Source of the DNA: Oscillibacter valericigenes Sjm18-20
GTDB taxonomy: Bacteria; Bacillota; Clostridia; Oscillospirales; Oscillospiraceae
Length of the DNA: 64,000 nt
Direction: 5' to 3'
Assembly: GCA_000283575.1 (NCBI GenBank)
Contig: AP012044.1
Span: 2,976,001-3,040,000, forward strand
Of the stretch, positions 25,860 to 35,358 are shown one piece after another (position 1 is the first letter of the stretch; each line of letters opens with the position of its first letter). The position numbers and the translations under genes were made by a program. The notes below the pieces were generated by a model. That model was not told the DNA's origin, made no database searches, and saw nothing but the letters and a program-made list of their open reading frames with translations.

Positions 25860-27248
25860 TCACAACGGTTGCTTGGCCGATTCCTCGTTTGCTATTTTTT
25901 TAAGCCTGTTGGAAAGCAACGCGAAGGCTAAAAACATACAGATGAATTCCTCCACCGGCTGCGAATAGATCAGGCCGGTAAATCCCCACAGATAATTGAA
26001 GGTCAGCAGAAACGGGATATACAGCGCCAGTTGCCTGACTGCCGTGATAAGGAAGGCATATCCGGCTTTGCCCATCGCGTTGAACGTATTTCTTGCGATA
26101 CAGGTAGCGCCCGCAAAGGGCAACATCAGCATCGCCGCACGGAGCGCTTTCGTGCCGATTCCAATCACTTTGTCCGAAACGCTGAAAAGCGATACCAGCG
26201 CCGGAGCAAAAATGCCGTAGATTCCGATTACGCCGATCTCCATGATGAAAACGATCACTTCGGAGGAATTGATCAGCTGCTTCATGCGGGAATAGTTCTT
26301 CGCGCCGTAATTGTATCCCATCAGCGGCTGGCAGCCTGCCGCCATACCCTGATACACGTAGTTGCCGAAGCTCATGATCTTGTTCGCAATTCCCATTCCC
26401 GCCACTGCTGCGGCACCGTAACCGGCAGCAAGATTGTTGCTGACGATGATGGCCGCAGTCGTCAGGAACTGTTCCAGCGTATGCGGTGTGCCGACTACCA
26501 TGATCTCTTTGAAAATTTGCTTATCAAAACGCAGGAATCTTTTTGACGGAACGAGAAGGGTGTCCTTTTTCGCATAGTAAAACAGGTAGATCCCGACGCC
26601 AAGAACGTTGCCCAACACGGTGGCAATCGCGGCTCCCTTGATCTTCATGCCCAAGGTAAAGATGAAAATCGGGTCGAGGATAATATTGGCGACGTTTCCG
26701 GCGATCATTCCCACCATAGAATACAAAGTCGAGCCTTCGCTCCGAAGAAGCTGCCCAACGGCGTAGTTGTCCATCGTAAAGAGCGACCCAATCAGCATCA
26801 CGCAGGTGTAATCCCTGGTTGACTCGAAGGTATCCGGTTTTGCCCCCAAAACACTCACTACTGGATTAATGAACAGAAGGCCGAGAGCAGTAATCACAAC
26901 GCTGAAAATCACGATCAGCTCAAGTCCGTTTGTTAGCACGTGCCGGGCCTTATCGGTTTCGCCCGCCCCCATGCACCTTGCAATATAGGAGGCACCGCCG
27001 TTTCCCACAATGCCGGCCACCGCGATCATCACCATCATGATCGGATAGGACAAATTAACCGCTGCAAGCTGTATGTCGTCGTGCATCAGTCCGATAAAAA
27101 AGGTATCCGTCAGATTATAGGCGACCATAAAAAGCATTCCGATTGTAACCGGGATACCCATTTTCAGGATGGCTTTCGCCGGTTTTTCTTCTCCTAGCGT
27201 ATATAGACGCCTATCGCCTTGTTTCTCTTCTTTTCCTTCAAAAGACAC
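25860..27248 (-). CDS. MATE-family efflux transporter
   Basis: 462 residues with about twelve membrane helices in two bundles. Typical segments are MGIPVTIGMLFMVAYNLTDT with FFIG, AVGQLLRSEGSTLYSMVGMI, NIILDPIFIFTLGMKIKGAA, and QGMAAGCQPLMGYNYGAKNY, all hallmarks of MATE carriers. They export cationic compounds with sodium or proton exchange. The start is a GTG. A TetR regulator gene is divergent, 280 bases upstream, and could control it. A second, unrelated MATE gene lies at 39.5 kb under a MarR regulator. Confidence 0.88.
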   Translation of the reverse strand: MSFEGKEEKQGDRRLYTLGEEKPAKAILKMGIPVTIGMLFMVAYNLTDTFFIGLMHDDIQLAAVNLSYPIMMVMIAVAGIVGNGGASYIARCMGAGETDKARHVLTNGLELIVIFSVVITALGLLFINPVVSVLGAKPDTFESTRDYTCVMLIGSLFTMDNYAVGQLLRSEGSTLYSMVGMIAGNVANIILDPIFIFTLGMKIKGAAIATVLGNVLGVGIYLFYYAKKDTLLVPSKRFLRFDKQIFKEIMVVGTPHTLEQFLTTAAIIVSNNLAAGYGAAAVAGMGIANKIMSFGNYVYQGMAAGCQPLMGYNYGAKNYSRMKQLINSSEVIVFIMEIGVIGIYGIFAPALVSLFSVSDKVIGIGTKALRAAMLMLPFAGATCIARNTFNAMGKAGYAFLITAVRQLALYIPFLLTFNYLWGFTGLIYSQPVEEFICMFLAFALLSNRLKKIANEESAKQPL

Positions 27249-27446
27249 GATATTGCAATCTCTTTTCTAAATTTGGTTTTTCTTTCAAGATCGTTCCGCA
27301 GGTCACGCTCAATTTTGACTGAGAAAAGGAATTCGTTTCGTCTCGCATTTCTGATTCATATAAAAACTCTTAATTGCGTGGTGGTCTGCTTATCTAAGCT
27401 CATTTTAAATTGTTCAAATTATCCTTTTTATTCTTTGAATGTGCAA

Positions 27447-27491
27447 TTGACAAATAGTTATGACGGAGCTATACTGACATTAAGTATACTT
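27447..27491 (+). promoter_or_regulatory. Promoter of the TetR gene with a short palindrome
   Basis: TTGACA (27447-27452) and TATACT (27470-27475) with 17 bases between form a near-consensus sigma-A promoter. A 10-base palindrome AAGTATACTT (27482-27491) lies where transcription should start and could be an autoregulatory site. Confidence 0.6.
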
Positions 27492-27529
27492 GCAGTTTAC
27501 TCTATTTCAATATAATGAAAGGAATTTGC

Positions 27530-28213
27530 ATGGGACGGAAGGAACGGGATCTGAAGGAAAAAGAGCTTCGTCGTGGTGATATTATCGATGCCGCCGAACG
27601 GGTTTTCTTTTCCAAGGGATATGAGAACACCTCAATGGACGAAGTCGCGAAGGAGGCGGAATTCAGCAAGCGCACCGTTTATCTGTATTTCAACAGCAAG
27701 GAGCAAATTTATTATAAAATCATGATTAGGGGCTATCGACTGCTGATTGACATGCTGGAGGCCGACTTTCGGGAAAAAACCCCACAGAATGCGGCAGAAG
27801 AACTGCGTTGTATCTTTTTTTGTTTCTTCCGGTTCAGCCAGGAACATGCTCCGTATTTTAAAGCCATCATGGAGTATGAGGCTAAGGCTTCCGATCAATG
27901 TGTCGGTATCGAGATCACATCCATCGACGAATGCTACCAGTTAGGTGAGCAAATTTTCGGGTATCTTTCGCGGGCATTGCAAAGAGGCGTGGAGGAAGGG
28001 AATCTGCGCAAGGGACTTGACAGCGAAAAGGCTGCCTTGGTCTTGTGGGCGTGTACCATGGGTGTCTTTAATACCAGGGAGAAGAAAAGCGAATATTTGA
28101 AAAACTATCACGGTATCAGTCCCGATGACTTTGTGACTGAGGCTTTCGACATGATGATGCGCCTGATTACCGGTATAGGAGAAGCGAAAAATGAACGGGA
28201 AGAAAATTCGTAA
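27530..28213 (+). CDS. TetR/AcrR-family transcriptional regulator
   Basis: About 227 residues from the ATG at 27530, which has the AAAGGAA site; an ATG 15 bases earlier overlaps that site. The HTH domain is clear: GDIIDAAERVFFSKGYENTS, MDEVAKEAEFSKRTVYLYFN, SKEQIYYKIMIRG. The C-terminal helical domain includes LRCIFFCFFRFSQEHAPYFK. The next gene starts 23 bases inside its end, so the two are translated together; the regulator may respond to the substrate of that reductase or control the divergent MATE exporter. Confidence 0.88.
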   Translation: MGRKERDLKEKELRRGDIIDAAERVFFSKGYENTSMDEVAKEAEFSKRTVYLYFNSKEQIYYKIMIRGYRLLIDMLEADFREKTPQNAAEELRCIFFCFFRFSQEHAPYFKAIMEYEAKASDQCVGIEITSIDECYQLGEQIFGYLSRALQRGVEEGNLRKGLDSEKAALVLWACTMGVFNTREKKSEYLKNYHGISPDDFVTEAFDMMMRLITGIGEAKNEREENS

Positions 28214-29387
28214 ATACGCGGTCAGAGGACTTGTCGGCATGGCCGGGGCAGGCCTTCTTCTGCTGACCGCACTTTATATCATTAGCGGAGGATTTATGAA
28301 ACAGTACTATCTGGAACCATGGTCGGAGGAATATGCCGCACAATATGATGACCCCAGAATAAGTCTCACGGCCCGCGGCATTCTGGCCGCCAGCGGGCAC
28401 AACATGCAGCCGTGGATTATCCGGCTCGATCCTTCTGATTCAATGGTGTTCTACCTCTATGCGGACAGCACGCGCATGACAAAGGAAGTGGACCCGTATG
28501 CGCGTCAGATGATGATTTCGCAGGGTACTTTTCTGGAATATGTCGCTGTTGCCGGTAAAAAAGAAGGCTGGGACACCAAAATTAAACTTTTCCCGGATGG
28601 TGTGTACGATGAAAGTGACCTTGCCCGCAGTATGGACACTCTGCCGGTGGCAAAGATCACCCTGGCAAAGACTCAGCCGCAAGACACTCAGCTCTATGAC
28701 GCTTTATATCTGCCCGACACCAATCGGGAGCCATACCAGGCCAAGGAACTTTCTACGTCACAGGTCTCCGGCCTCGAATCGCTTTCGGGCACGACTGGAA
28801 TCTCTGTTACGGTGTATCAGAAACCAGGTATGCTTTCCAGCATCGGCAAATATGCACTGCAGAGCGCGCAAATCGAAGCTGGAGTATCTCGCGTCATGGA
28901 AGAATCCAACGTTATTTTCCGCGCCAGCGAGTATCAGAAGAACCAATACCGCTACGGGTACTCCGTGGAAGGTCAGGGTGCTTCTGGGTTCATGAAGCAC
29001 ATTTTGCAAGGAATGCTCACCATCTTCCCGTCCCTGAACTCCGGTGAGGCCGCCTCTCGCAACTTTATAAATTACACCCGTACATCGGTCGACAGTACGC
29101 CCGCTTATGCCATGATTATCACTCGGGAAAACAGCAGAGAAGTACAAGTGGAAAGTGGGATGTTCTACAGCAGGCTCGTGCTGACAGGGCATACACTGGG
29201 TCTTGTCATGCAGCCGCTCAGCCAGGCTTTGGAGGAATATCCCGAGATGAATAATCTCTATACGGAATTCAAGCAGGCATATGCGCCGGATAGCGGAACC
29301 GTGCAGATGTTATTTCGCGTGGGATATCCGACCAAGGGCACCCCGCTCAGCATGAGGCGAGACGTGATGGATATTATTGCGAAGTAA
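28191..29387 (+). CDS. Acg-like nitroreductase-family protein with an N-terminal membrane anchor
   Basis: 398 residues. A basic start and one membrane helix (LVGMAGAGLLLLTALYIISG, about 14-33) are followed by a nitroreductase-type region: ARGILAASGHNMQPWIIRLD near residue 65, which resembles the FMN phosphate-binding start of the fold, and a C-terminal part with SRLVLTGHTLGLVMQPLSQA. This matches the Acg group, FMN proteins related to nitroreductases whose reaction is unclear. The anchor places it at the membrane, probably facing outwards. It overlaps the TetR gene by 23 bases. Confidence 0.7.
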   Translation: MNGKKIRKYAVRGLVGMAGAGLLLLTALYIISGGFMKQYYLEPWSEEYAAQYDDPRISLTARGILAASGHNMQPWIIRLDPSDSMVFYLYADSTRMTKEVDPYARQMMISQGTFLEYVAVAGKKEGWDTKIKLFPDGVYDESDLARSMDTLPVAKITLAKTQPQDTQLYDALYLPDTNREPYQAKELSTSQVSGLESLSGTTGISVTVYQKPGMLSSIGKYALQSAQIEAGVSRVMEESNVIFRASEYQKNQYRYGYSVEGQGASGFMKHILQGMLTIFPSLNSGEAASRNFINYTRTSVDSTPAYAMIITRENSREVQVESGMFYSRLVLTGHTLGLVMQPLSQALEEYPEMNNLYTEFKQAYAPDSGTVQMLFRVGYPTKGTPLSMRRDVMDIIAK

Positions 29388-29454
29388 TCGCATGGCAGTA
29401 TATTTCGCAGCTTTTGAGCCGGGTTGGCCTGAAAACTGCACTTATTGCTGTTGG

Positions 29455-29483
29455 CAAGCCCAAGGAGGTACCCCTTGGGCTTG
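29455..29483. repeat. Dispersed CAAGCCC hairpin
   Basis: CAAGCCCAAGG and CCTTGGGCTTG form an 11-base perfect inverted repeat around a 7-base centre, followed by TCCTATTAAAC (the complement of GTTTAATAGGA). This is the same unit as at 5441-5480 in inverted orientation, but no IS91-like element adjoins it here, so it may be a scar. The remainder up to 29663 has no gene. Confidence 0.55.
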
Positions 29484-29663
29484 TCCTATTAAACAAACTG
29501 CGAAGCTCAAAGCACTTGGATTATACTCGATTCTCTCGATAAATCGGGATTTATACATAGGAGTTCGGTCAAGTCTACGGAGCGTTGATTGTGCACACAC
29601 GCATGGTGTAGTACTATCATATCGAATGATAATAACAATTTCTAACGAGAAGAGGTGTAATGG

Positions 29664-30008
29664 ATGGATACCGCTAAAAGAAAAGATTTGATGAATCATT
29701 ATAGAAACAGAACCGTTATTGGCGGCGTTTACTGTATCTTATGTAACGAAAATCAGCGCAGATGGATACGCTCAACCACATATCTGAAAGGAGCACAAAA
29801 CAGATTTGAGTTTGCAGTCAGCATAAAGTCTGTCCCCGAACCGGCAATGCGCAAGGAGTTTGACGACTATGGCATTACATCGTTTTCCTTTGTTGTTCTA
29901 GAAGAATTGAAGAAAATGGAAACTCAAAGCGAACAAGAATTTGCAGACGATATTCATACGCTTTATGAAATCTGGCTTGAGAAGTATGAAAACGGAGATT
30001 TGGATTGA
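29664..30008 (+). CDS. GIY-YIG-like small protein
   Basis: 114 residues with a GAAGAGG site. The layout DTAKRKDLMNHYRNRTVIGG followed by VYCILCNENQRRWIRST and FEFAVSIKSV resembles a Clostridial family related to GIY-YIG nucleases (the usual GVYxIxxxxxG strand appears as GGVYCILCNENQ). The conserved Tyr pair is only partly kept, so nuclease activity is doubtful. The next gene, a DUF2087 protein, follows within 12 bases, and these two families are often neighbours. Confidence 0.55.
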   Translation: MDTAKRKDLMNHYRNRTVIGGVYCILCNENQRRWIRSTTYLKGAQNRFEFAVSIKSVPEPAMRKEFDDYGITSFSFVVLEELKKMETQSEQEFADDIHTLYEIWLEKYENGDLD

Positions 30009-30020
30009 AAGGAATTCGAC

Positions 30021-30311
30021 GTGAAGAAGAAAATAAGAATTACTCCATTTCTTGACGACGCAGGAAGAATAACACAGTTGCCCAGCAAGCAGAAACCAAG
30101 ATTAGCGGTGCTTGAATATCTCGCTGGAAAATTCGAGTTGAACTGTATCTATTCAGAGCAGCAGGTCAACGAGATATGCAACCGATGGCATACCTTTGGC
30201 GACCACTTTATACTGCGGAGGGAACTTGTGGATAATGACCTGTTAAACCGTGAGCGAGATGGCTCCCGATATTGGTGCACATGGGAGGACACACCTACGG
30301 CTGGTAAATAA
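30021..30311 (+). CDS. DUF2087 domain protein
   Basis: 96 residues starting with GTG after an AAAGGA site. It shows the DUF2087 pattern: GRITQLPSKQKPRLAVLEYL, then YSEQQVNEICNRWHTFGDHF, ending in RRELVDNDLLNRERDGSRYW. This fold looks like a winged helix and is often fused to or found beside small regulators. The role is unknown. It is paired with the GIY-YIG-like gene. Confidence 0.75.
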   Translation: MKKKIRITPFLDDAGRITQLPSKQKPRLAVLEYLAGKFELNCIYSEQQVNEICNRWHTFGDHFILRRELVDNDLLNRERDGSRYWCTWEDTPTAGK

Positions 30312-30416
30312 CCCGCTCCGATTCATGAATCTATGACAGAACGCGTCAAACATGGTCTCCACAAATTCCGGTTTATAGCCTCATCAAATTAAGTGCATTT
30401 TCTACATATCCATCAT

Positions 30417-31949
30417 AAACATAGCACTAAACCGCTGACGCGGTGGTATCTAAACCCGGAATTTTTCTTATATCGAACCTGCTGCAAATGCGGCAGGTTT
30501 TCTCTTTGCCCTTTACAATGGAAGCATCACTTTCAAGGAGATGGTTCCATGACAAATGAAGAAGTCTTTTCTCGAGCCTACGATGAGGTGCGGCTGCGAG
30601 GTCTGTCGCCCAAAACAGTTGCGTCGTATCTGGGACGGCTCAAGCTGTTCCTAAAGTATTTCAACGATCGTCCCATTGAAGAAATGAAAGAAATCGAGAT
30701 TCGAGAGTACTTATTGTACCTGTTGGATTCCGGACACAGCGCGGGATCAGTCAATGCTTACAACAGCGCGCTGCGCTTTATTTTCGGAGCTGTTCTGGGG
30801 CAAAACCTAAACTATCAGCTAATCCATCGACGGCGCGAACACCGGGAGTTCCCGGCATTGATGAGCAAAAAAGAGCTTGCGCATTTCTTTTCCAGCATGG
30901 ACAACCTCCGTGACAGAGCTATGTTTGAAACCGCATACGGCGCGGGATTGCGCCTGTCCGAAATAACTTACCTCCGCGTTCAGGACATTAACAGCCAGCA
31001 GATGAGGATTTTCATTCACCACGGAAAAGGTGGCAAAGACAGATATACGCTGCTCTCACAGCGTAATTTAAAGGTGCTACGTGAGTATTGCAGGCCAAAT
31101 CATCCAGAGGGGTATTTGTTTTATCTCAGAAAGCAGCGGCAAAAAGTATTGACGCCGCGCTCGGTGGCAAATGCCTTTCGTAACTGCTGCAAAAATGCTG
31201 GCCTGCCGGATACTTACACGGTGCATACGCTGCGCCACTGCTTTGCGACGCACCTCTTGGAATCCGGTGCAGAAGTCTGCCAAATCAAAGAACTGCTTGG
31301 TCATACATTCATTCAGACGACTGCATTTTACCTTCACATCGGCAACATGAACAAGCAGATTTAAAGCCCGTTGGACTCACTGCCTAAAAAGCGGGGCCGC
31401 AAACCGAGGGTGTCATCAAATGCCTGAGGCACAAGATATCTTTGAGGAATACGGTGAGGCATACCGCCAAAACCACCGGCTGCCTATGGCTCAACGCAAG
31501 GCAATGAACGCCATTCTCAATTGCCGCACGGCCAAACTTGGAGGCCACATGGATCACTGTCCGGAGTGTGGATACCAAAGACCATCCTACAACTCCTGCC
31601 GTAACCGGCACTGTCCGAAATGCCAGACACTCTCCAAAGAACGCTGGATTGACGCGCAAAAGGGAAACCTGCTCCATGTGGGCTACTTTCATGTGGTATT
31701 CACCGTACCGCAGGAGCTGAATCTATGGATTTACCGGAACCAGCAGGACGGTTACAATCTGCTTTTTCGCTGTGTAGCTGAGACGATACAGGAGTTGTCT
31801 GCTGACAAGAAATATCTTGGCGCCGCCACCGGCTACACCGCTGTGCTCCATACGTGGGGTCAAAACCTCTGCTTCCACCCACATATACACTGCATTGTTC
31901 CGGGCGGTGGCCTCACCAAGCTGGGCAAATGGCTTCCGTCCAGGAAATA
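30417..31949 (+). mobile_element. IS91-like element with tyrosine recombinase, copy C, 3'-truncated
   Basis: The left boundary is complete (AAACATAGCACTAAACCGCT then GACGCGGTGG, a terminal hairpin). The recombinase gene is full length in the short form and the transposase is cut off at 31949, where a foreign reading frame begins at once. The transposase-side end, needed to start rolling-circle transfer, is missing, so this copy cannot move unaided. Confidence 0.8.
30549..31364 (+). CDS. Tyrosine recombinase of IS91-like copy C, C-terminally shortened
   Basis: 271 residues, ATG preceded by AAGGAGATGG. All catalytic residues are present (GAGLRLSEITYLRV, HTLRHCFATHLLESG, LLGHTFIQTTAFY). It has the same TAA after NMNKQI as copy A, so A and C share this mutation and are closer to each other here than to copy B. 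Small differences (AVLGQNLN, IFIHHGKGGK) show it is not an assembly duplicate of A. Confidence 0.78.
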   Translation: MTNEEVFSRAYDEVRLRGLSPKTVASYLGRLKLFLKYFNDRPIEEMKEIEIREYLLYLLDSGHSAGSVNAYNSALRFIFGAVLGQNLNYQLIHRRREHREFPALMSKKELAHFFSSMDNLRDRAMFETAYGAGLRLSEITYLRVQDINSQQMRIFIHHGKGGKDRYTLLSQRNLKVLREYCRPNHPEGYLFYLRKQRQKVLTPRSVANAFRNCCKNAGLPDTYTVHTLRHCFATHLLESGAEVCQIKELLGHTFIQTTAFYLHIGNMNKQI

Positions 31950-31950
31950 G
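31420..31950 (+). pseudogene. IS91-family transposase of copy C, truncated
   Basis: The first 175 residues match copy A, including the zinc finger and FHPHIHCIVPGGG, and stop after GKWLPSRK at the join with the flippase fragment. The second half with the catalytic Tyr region is absent. Confidence 0.85.
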
Positions 31951-32099
31951 ACCGATAAAGTCAGCTGGATGAGTCCCAGCCCCTCCGATCCCAGATTCCT
32001 GGCGAGATATGCCTGGAAGGAAAGGGCGACGGTCTGCAATATGACGGAAACGCCGCAAAGGAGTATAAAGTTCAGAAACAGAGCATTTACGTTTCTCAA
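31951..32099 (-). pseudogene. N-terminal fragment of a flippase (SpoVB/MurJ-like)
   Basis: The minus strand encodes MRNVNALFLNFILLCGVSVI, then LQTVALSFQAYLARNLGSEG and LGLIQLTLSVYF before the IS91-like copy C sequence begins. This is the usual first helix pair of the MATE-like oligosaccharide flippase group to which stage V sporulation protein B belongs (RxYLxxxxGxEGxGLxQLxxSVY). The rest of the gene is not on the far side of the element, so a deletion went with the insertion. Confidence 0.7.
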
Positions 32100-32253
32100 G
32101 TCAGCACCGCTTTGCCTTTTAATAATCTAGACTATGGACAAAACAAACGGATTATTCGATGACATTTTCGGCGGCAGCAAGGATGTCCACTCTTAAAAGA
32201 GCCGTTGATTGCGGCTCCGCGAAAACGCGTATTGCCCTCCCAATCCACAGAAA

Positions 32254-32282
32254 GGCAGCCGATAAAATCGGCGGCCTTTTTT
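32254..32282 (+). terminator. Rho-independent terminator
   Basis: GGCAGCCGAT aaa ATCGGCGGCC with one mismatch, followed by six T. It is not near a living gene on the plus strand; the frame before it (from 32133, MDKTNGLFDDIFGG) ends after 20 codons, perhaps the remnant of a gene. The region 32100-32420 otherwise holds nothing that I can support. Confidence 0.6.
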
Positions 32283-32420
32283 CACATTGTCTTGACAAAG
32301 GCTACGCAATATACCAATTTTTCCAAAGCCCCGCATCTCCTGCAATGTTTTGCATTCTTGGCGTTCTCTTTTGCGGTATAAACAAACTGCGAAGGTGGCT
32401 CAGCCCTCATAGTCTCTGCT

Positions 32421-32674
32421 TTACTCTGCCCTCTCCATTACATCTTTTACTAATTTGACAGGGAAAGTCGCGACTATCAGCCCAGTTCCAAATAGCAAAA
32501 GCCGGGACAATAAACCGCATTCCATAACAAAACCGGCATAAATTAATATAGCCGTAACACAAATAAAAATCATGGATATGGCACTAATTAATATATTGCG
32601 AATGATTTTTGGGTTTTTTTTGATTTTATAAATTTAATAATAAATTCAAATACAATTTCCACTAATACTTCCAT
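32421..32674 (-). pseudogene. Small membrane protein gene broken in an A8 run
   Basis: The minus strand starts MEVLVEIVFEFIIKFIKSKK, then passes a run of eight A (about 32611-32618), after which the frame that makes sense is shifted by one: NPKIIRNILISAISMIFICV, TAILIYAGFVMECGLLSRLL and a stop at 32421-32423. Two membrane helices would result, about 84 residues. A one-base change in the run, real or a read error, would explain the break. No family recognised. Confidence 0.5.
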
Positions 32675-32789
32675 TTAATTTCACCAGACTTAACATTAAT
32701 AATTGGCTCCGCATAGTGTAAACATAACACGAAGCTCATATAAGCAATAAAACTACTATACTGTATAAATGGACTTATTATAAGGATTT

Positions 32790-34373
32790 CTAATCCCATA
32801 TACCATCATTCAGATAACGGTTAGCTCTTTTATGAGCCCTTTCCACGATAACATCATCAAAACCTATAATTTTTAGAAGATTAATGGCATTACGTGATTG
32901 AGCCGGTCCCTCCCGAATTATATAATCAAATAGCATATCATTTTCGCTTATAATTTCCTCGAAGTGATAGAGGTGGTAGCTGGATTTCAGCAATGTACAC
33001 AGTTCAATGTCATGTGTGGCTGCCAGGCATAGAGCGCCCTTTTGGGCCAGCGCTTCCAGAACCTCGCTGGAAGCAGCGATACGTTCTACAGTATTCGTAC
33101 CGCGCAGTACCTCGTCAATTACACACAGTATGGCGCCTTCATATGCCGTACGATCAAGAATCCGTTTTAGCGATTTTGTTTCAACAATATAGTAGCTCTC
33201 ACCAGCCAGAAGATCGTCCGACAACGCCATGGATGAATAGATGTGAAACGCGCTCGCATGGTACTTTTCAGCCGTACAGGTACAAATACTCTGCGCCATA
33301 ATCGCACAAAGGGCTGTGGTTTTAAGATATGTAGATTTTCCGGACGCATTGGAACCTGTGATGAGTACCGAATTATTTGCTAAAAGATTATTGGGAACGG
33401 GGTGTGTAATCAAAGGGTGAACCATTTGCAAAACATCCATGAATCCTGCGGTGCCAAAACTGATTTCGGGTTTAGCATAAGTTTTGAGACTTTTTCTGTA
33501 AGACGCGATTGAAATTGCCGCATCAATTTTTCCTAAATTTTCATGAACATTAAATACATCCTTGTGGTTTCGCCCCAACTTGTTTTTTAAAAACTCATAA
33601 GCAATTAGATCAAGAAGCAGAAAGGATGTTATAATATCTCCCACAGAATTTCCCGAAGCGCCGGTTACTCCGCCTGTCCGGATCGCCGAATGCAGCCGAT
33701 CAAGACTTTTATACGCTTCCGTCAATTGGCAATCAAGGTCAGGAGCCTTTAATTTTCGGATTCTATGCAAAGCAAATATCATATTCACAGTATAATTTAC
33801 CGTATCAAAATCTCTTTGTATCTTACGTATCCGAAACTCATGCAATGCGGTATTAAGGGCAAACATTACAAATAACAACATCAATCCATGCTTTGGGGAT
33901 AATACAGCAGCAGCAATAGAGGCCAGAACAAGCAGCATTAAAACCAAATAAAAGAGAAGCCATCCGTATCCATGAGTAGAGGGGCAAAACGCTCGGCTTA
34001 GGTCCGCACGACGGGTACACCCTAGCCTCGCAAGAATAATCTGAAGTTTCAACCGCAAGTCAGGCTTTTTCTCTACAAGCTCTATCAGCGCTTTTCTGCC
34101 GTTATAATCGCCTTCGGTAACAGCTGGCGACCGAAGCATATAATAGAGATACTGTTCTCCGGAGGTAGACAGGCCGGGGTTGATTCTCTTAAATATGCCG
34201 TCCATGTTCAAATCGTTCCATGTAATCTCATCAATAAGAAACTTGTCCAGCCCTGCGTTTTTTCGGAAATCATAATACGCTCGTATATACTCCATGTCCC
34301 CATGAAAGTAGTGTGGATCTGGTACGCTTCCGAATTTTTGTTTTAATTGTTTTTTAATTTTTCGTAATCTCAA
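32790..34373 (-). CDS. MutS-like ATPase with membrane helices
   Basis: 527 residues. The N-terminal half has a MutS-core-like helical region (FLIDEITWNDLNMDGIFKRI, LSTSGEQYLYYMLRSP) and a hydrophobic pair of helices (about 125-170, GYGWLLFYLVLMLLVLASIA). The C-terminal ATPase is clear: Walker A ITGSNASGKSTYLKTTALC, the following SICTCTAEKYHAS, Walker B AILCVIDEVLRGTNTVER, and AATHDIELCTLL. It lacks the mismatch-recognition domain, so it is not the mismatch repair protein itself but one of the MutS-related membrane ATPases common in Firmicutes, whose role is unknown. Confidence 0.8.
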   Translation of the reverse strand: MRLRKIKKQLKQKFGSVPDPHYFHGDMEYIRAYYDFRKNAGLDKFLIDEITWNDLNMDGIFKRINPGLSTSGEQYLYYMLRSPAVTEGDYNGRKALIELVEKKPDLRLKLQIILARLGCTRRADLSRAFCPSTHGYGWLLFYLVLMLLVLASIAAAVLSPKHGLMLLFVMFALNTALHEFRIRKIQRDFDTVNYTVNMIFALHRIRKLKAPDLDCQLTEAYKSLDRLHSAIRTGGVTGASGNSVGDIITSFLLLDLIAYEFLKNKLGRNHKDVFNVHENLGKIDAAISIASYRKSLKTYAKPEISFGTAGFMDVLQMVHPLITHPVPNNLLANNSVLITGSNASGKSTYLKTTALCAIMAQSICTCTAEKYHASAFHIYSSMALSDDLLAGESYYIVETKSLKRILDRTAYEGAILCVIDEVLRGTNTVERIAASSEVLEALAQKGALCLAATHDIELCTLLKSSYHLYHFEEIISENDMLFDYIIREGPAQSRNAINLLKIIGFDDVIVERAHKRANRYLNDGIWD

Positions 34374-34405
34374 AATGGGTCTCCTTATTCAATTGGATAG
34401 CTTAT

Positions 34406-34650
34406 CTACGTAATGAAGTAAAGCAGGCGATTATCAATATTTATTCTTGATCCCCCTTCAACGATATTGCCATCTTTCATATGATAGCTATATATTGACG
34501 TAGGCTTATCGGTATAAACCACAGTAATATTCCATTCATTATAAGATAAAACAATGTTTAAAATGAGTAATTTATATCAATGCTCTGAATTTCTGTTTGG
34601 GTATATCCTTTTCCATCAGAGATGTGCGCTTGCAGCAGGTAGTTCATTGC
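34406..34650 (-). pseudogene. DUF3139-like protein remnant
   Basis: Two frames on the minus strand join into a typical DUF3139 C-terminal region: AMNYLLQAHISDGKGYTQTE, IQSIDINYS, then after a frame change near 34555-34562 NIVLSYNEWNITVVYTDKPT, SIYSYHMKDGNIVEGG, stop at 34406. The N-terminal membrane anchor is not found. It is a decayed gene. Confidence 0.5.
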
Positions 34651-34692
34651 ATCTATTTTACCTCAACGTATTTCCGACCCTGTTTTATGTTT

Positions 34693-35262
34693 TCAGGATG
34701 TAATTACCTCATCATTTAGTTGACGAAACACGATATGGGAAACCATGCATAGACCGAGACAGACCGTGAATGCACCAAAATAAATCCAATCAACATTGGC
34801 CGATAAGCCTTCGAACAGCACACCATAGATTGCCTGCCCAATAGGATTACCGCACATGACAAGGCACATGAGTAGAGCCATGACCTTTCCGGTGAGGGTG
34901 GCAGGGGTAATCTTTTGCACATATGTAATCATTTCCATGTTAAAAATGGTTGAAAAAATCATAAATACTACGCAGGAGCCGGCAATAAAAAAATATGCTG
35001 TCATTGAGTCTATTGGTAACCGCAATGCAAGACCCATTGGGAGCAGAGGCGCCGTACACCCGAAAATCAGCATTACTCCACGGCTGACTTTTAGCTTATG
35101 GACAAGAACACCTGAGAGTAGTCCGCCCAATAGTCCACCAGCCGCCAGCGCGCCCTGCGCATATCCGTAGAGCCGGTTGCCTGCGGCTTGGTCAAAGCCC
35201 AGATGGCTGGTGACAACAATGGGTAATCCTACGATGATCAGTGCGGATATAATATATACTCA
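34693..35262 (-). pseudogene. MFS transporter, C-terminal half only
   Basis: The open frame on the minus strand begins without a start at about 35262 (VYIISALIIVGLPIVVTSHL) and continues GALAAGGLLGGLLSGVLVHK, LPMGLALRLPIDSMTAYFFI and ITPATLTGKVMALLMCLVMC to ITS. These are the last five or six helices of a major facilitator carrier similar to macrolide-efflux-type proteins. The first half is missing. Confidence 0.65.
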
Positions 35263-35358
35263 TGTGAATTAATAGATTCACTTTTATAGAGAATTCATGT
35301 TATAAGCCTCAAGAGCTTTCCAGCCTATCAATAATTTACTGAAGAAGGTGTATTGTAA

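Noticed and set aside
32133..32198. Small gene MDKTNGLFDDIFGG...
   Set aside because: It has 20 codons, no clear ribosome site and unknown family; it could be a leftover C-terminus or chance.
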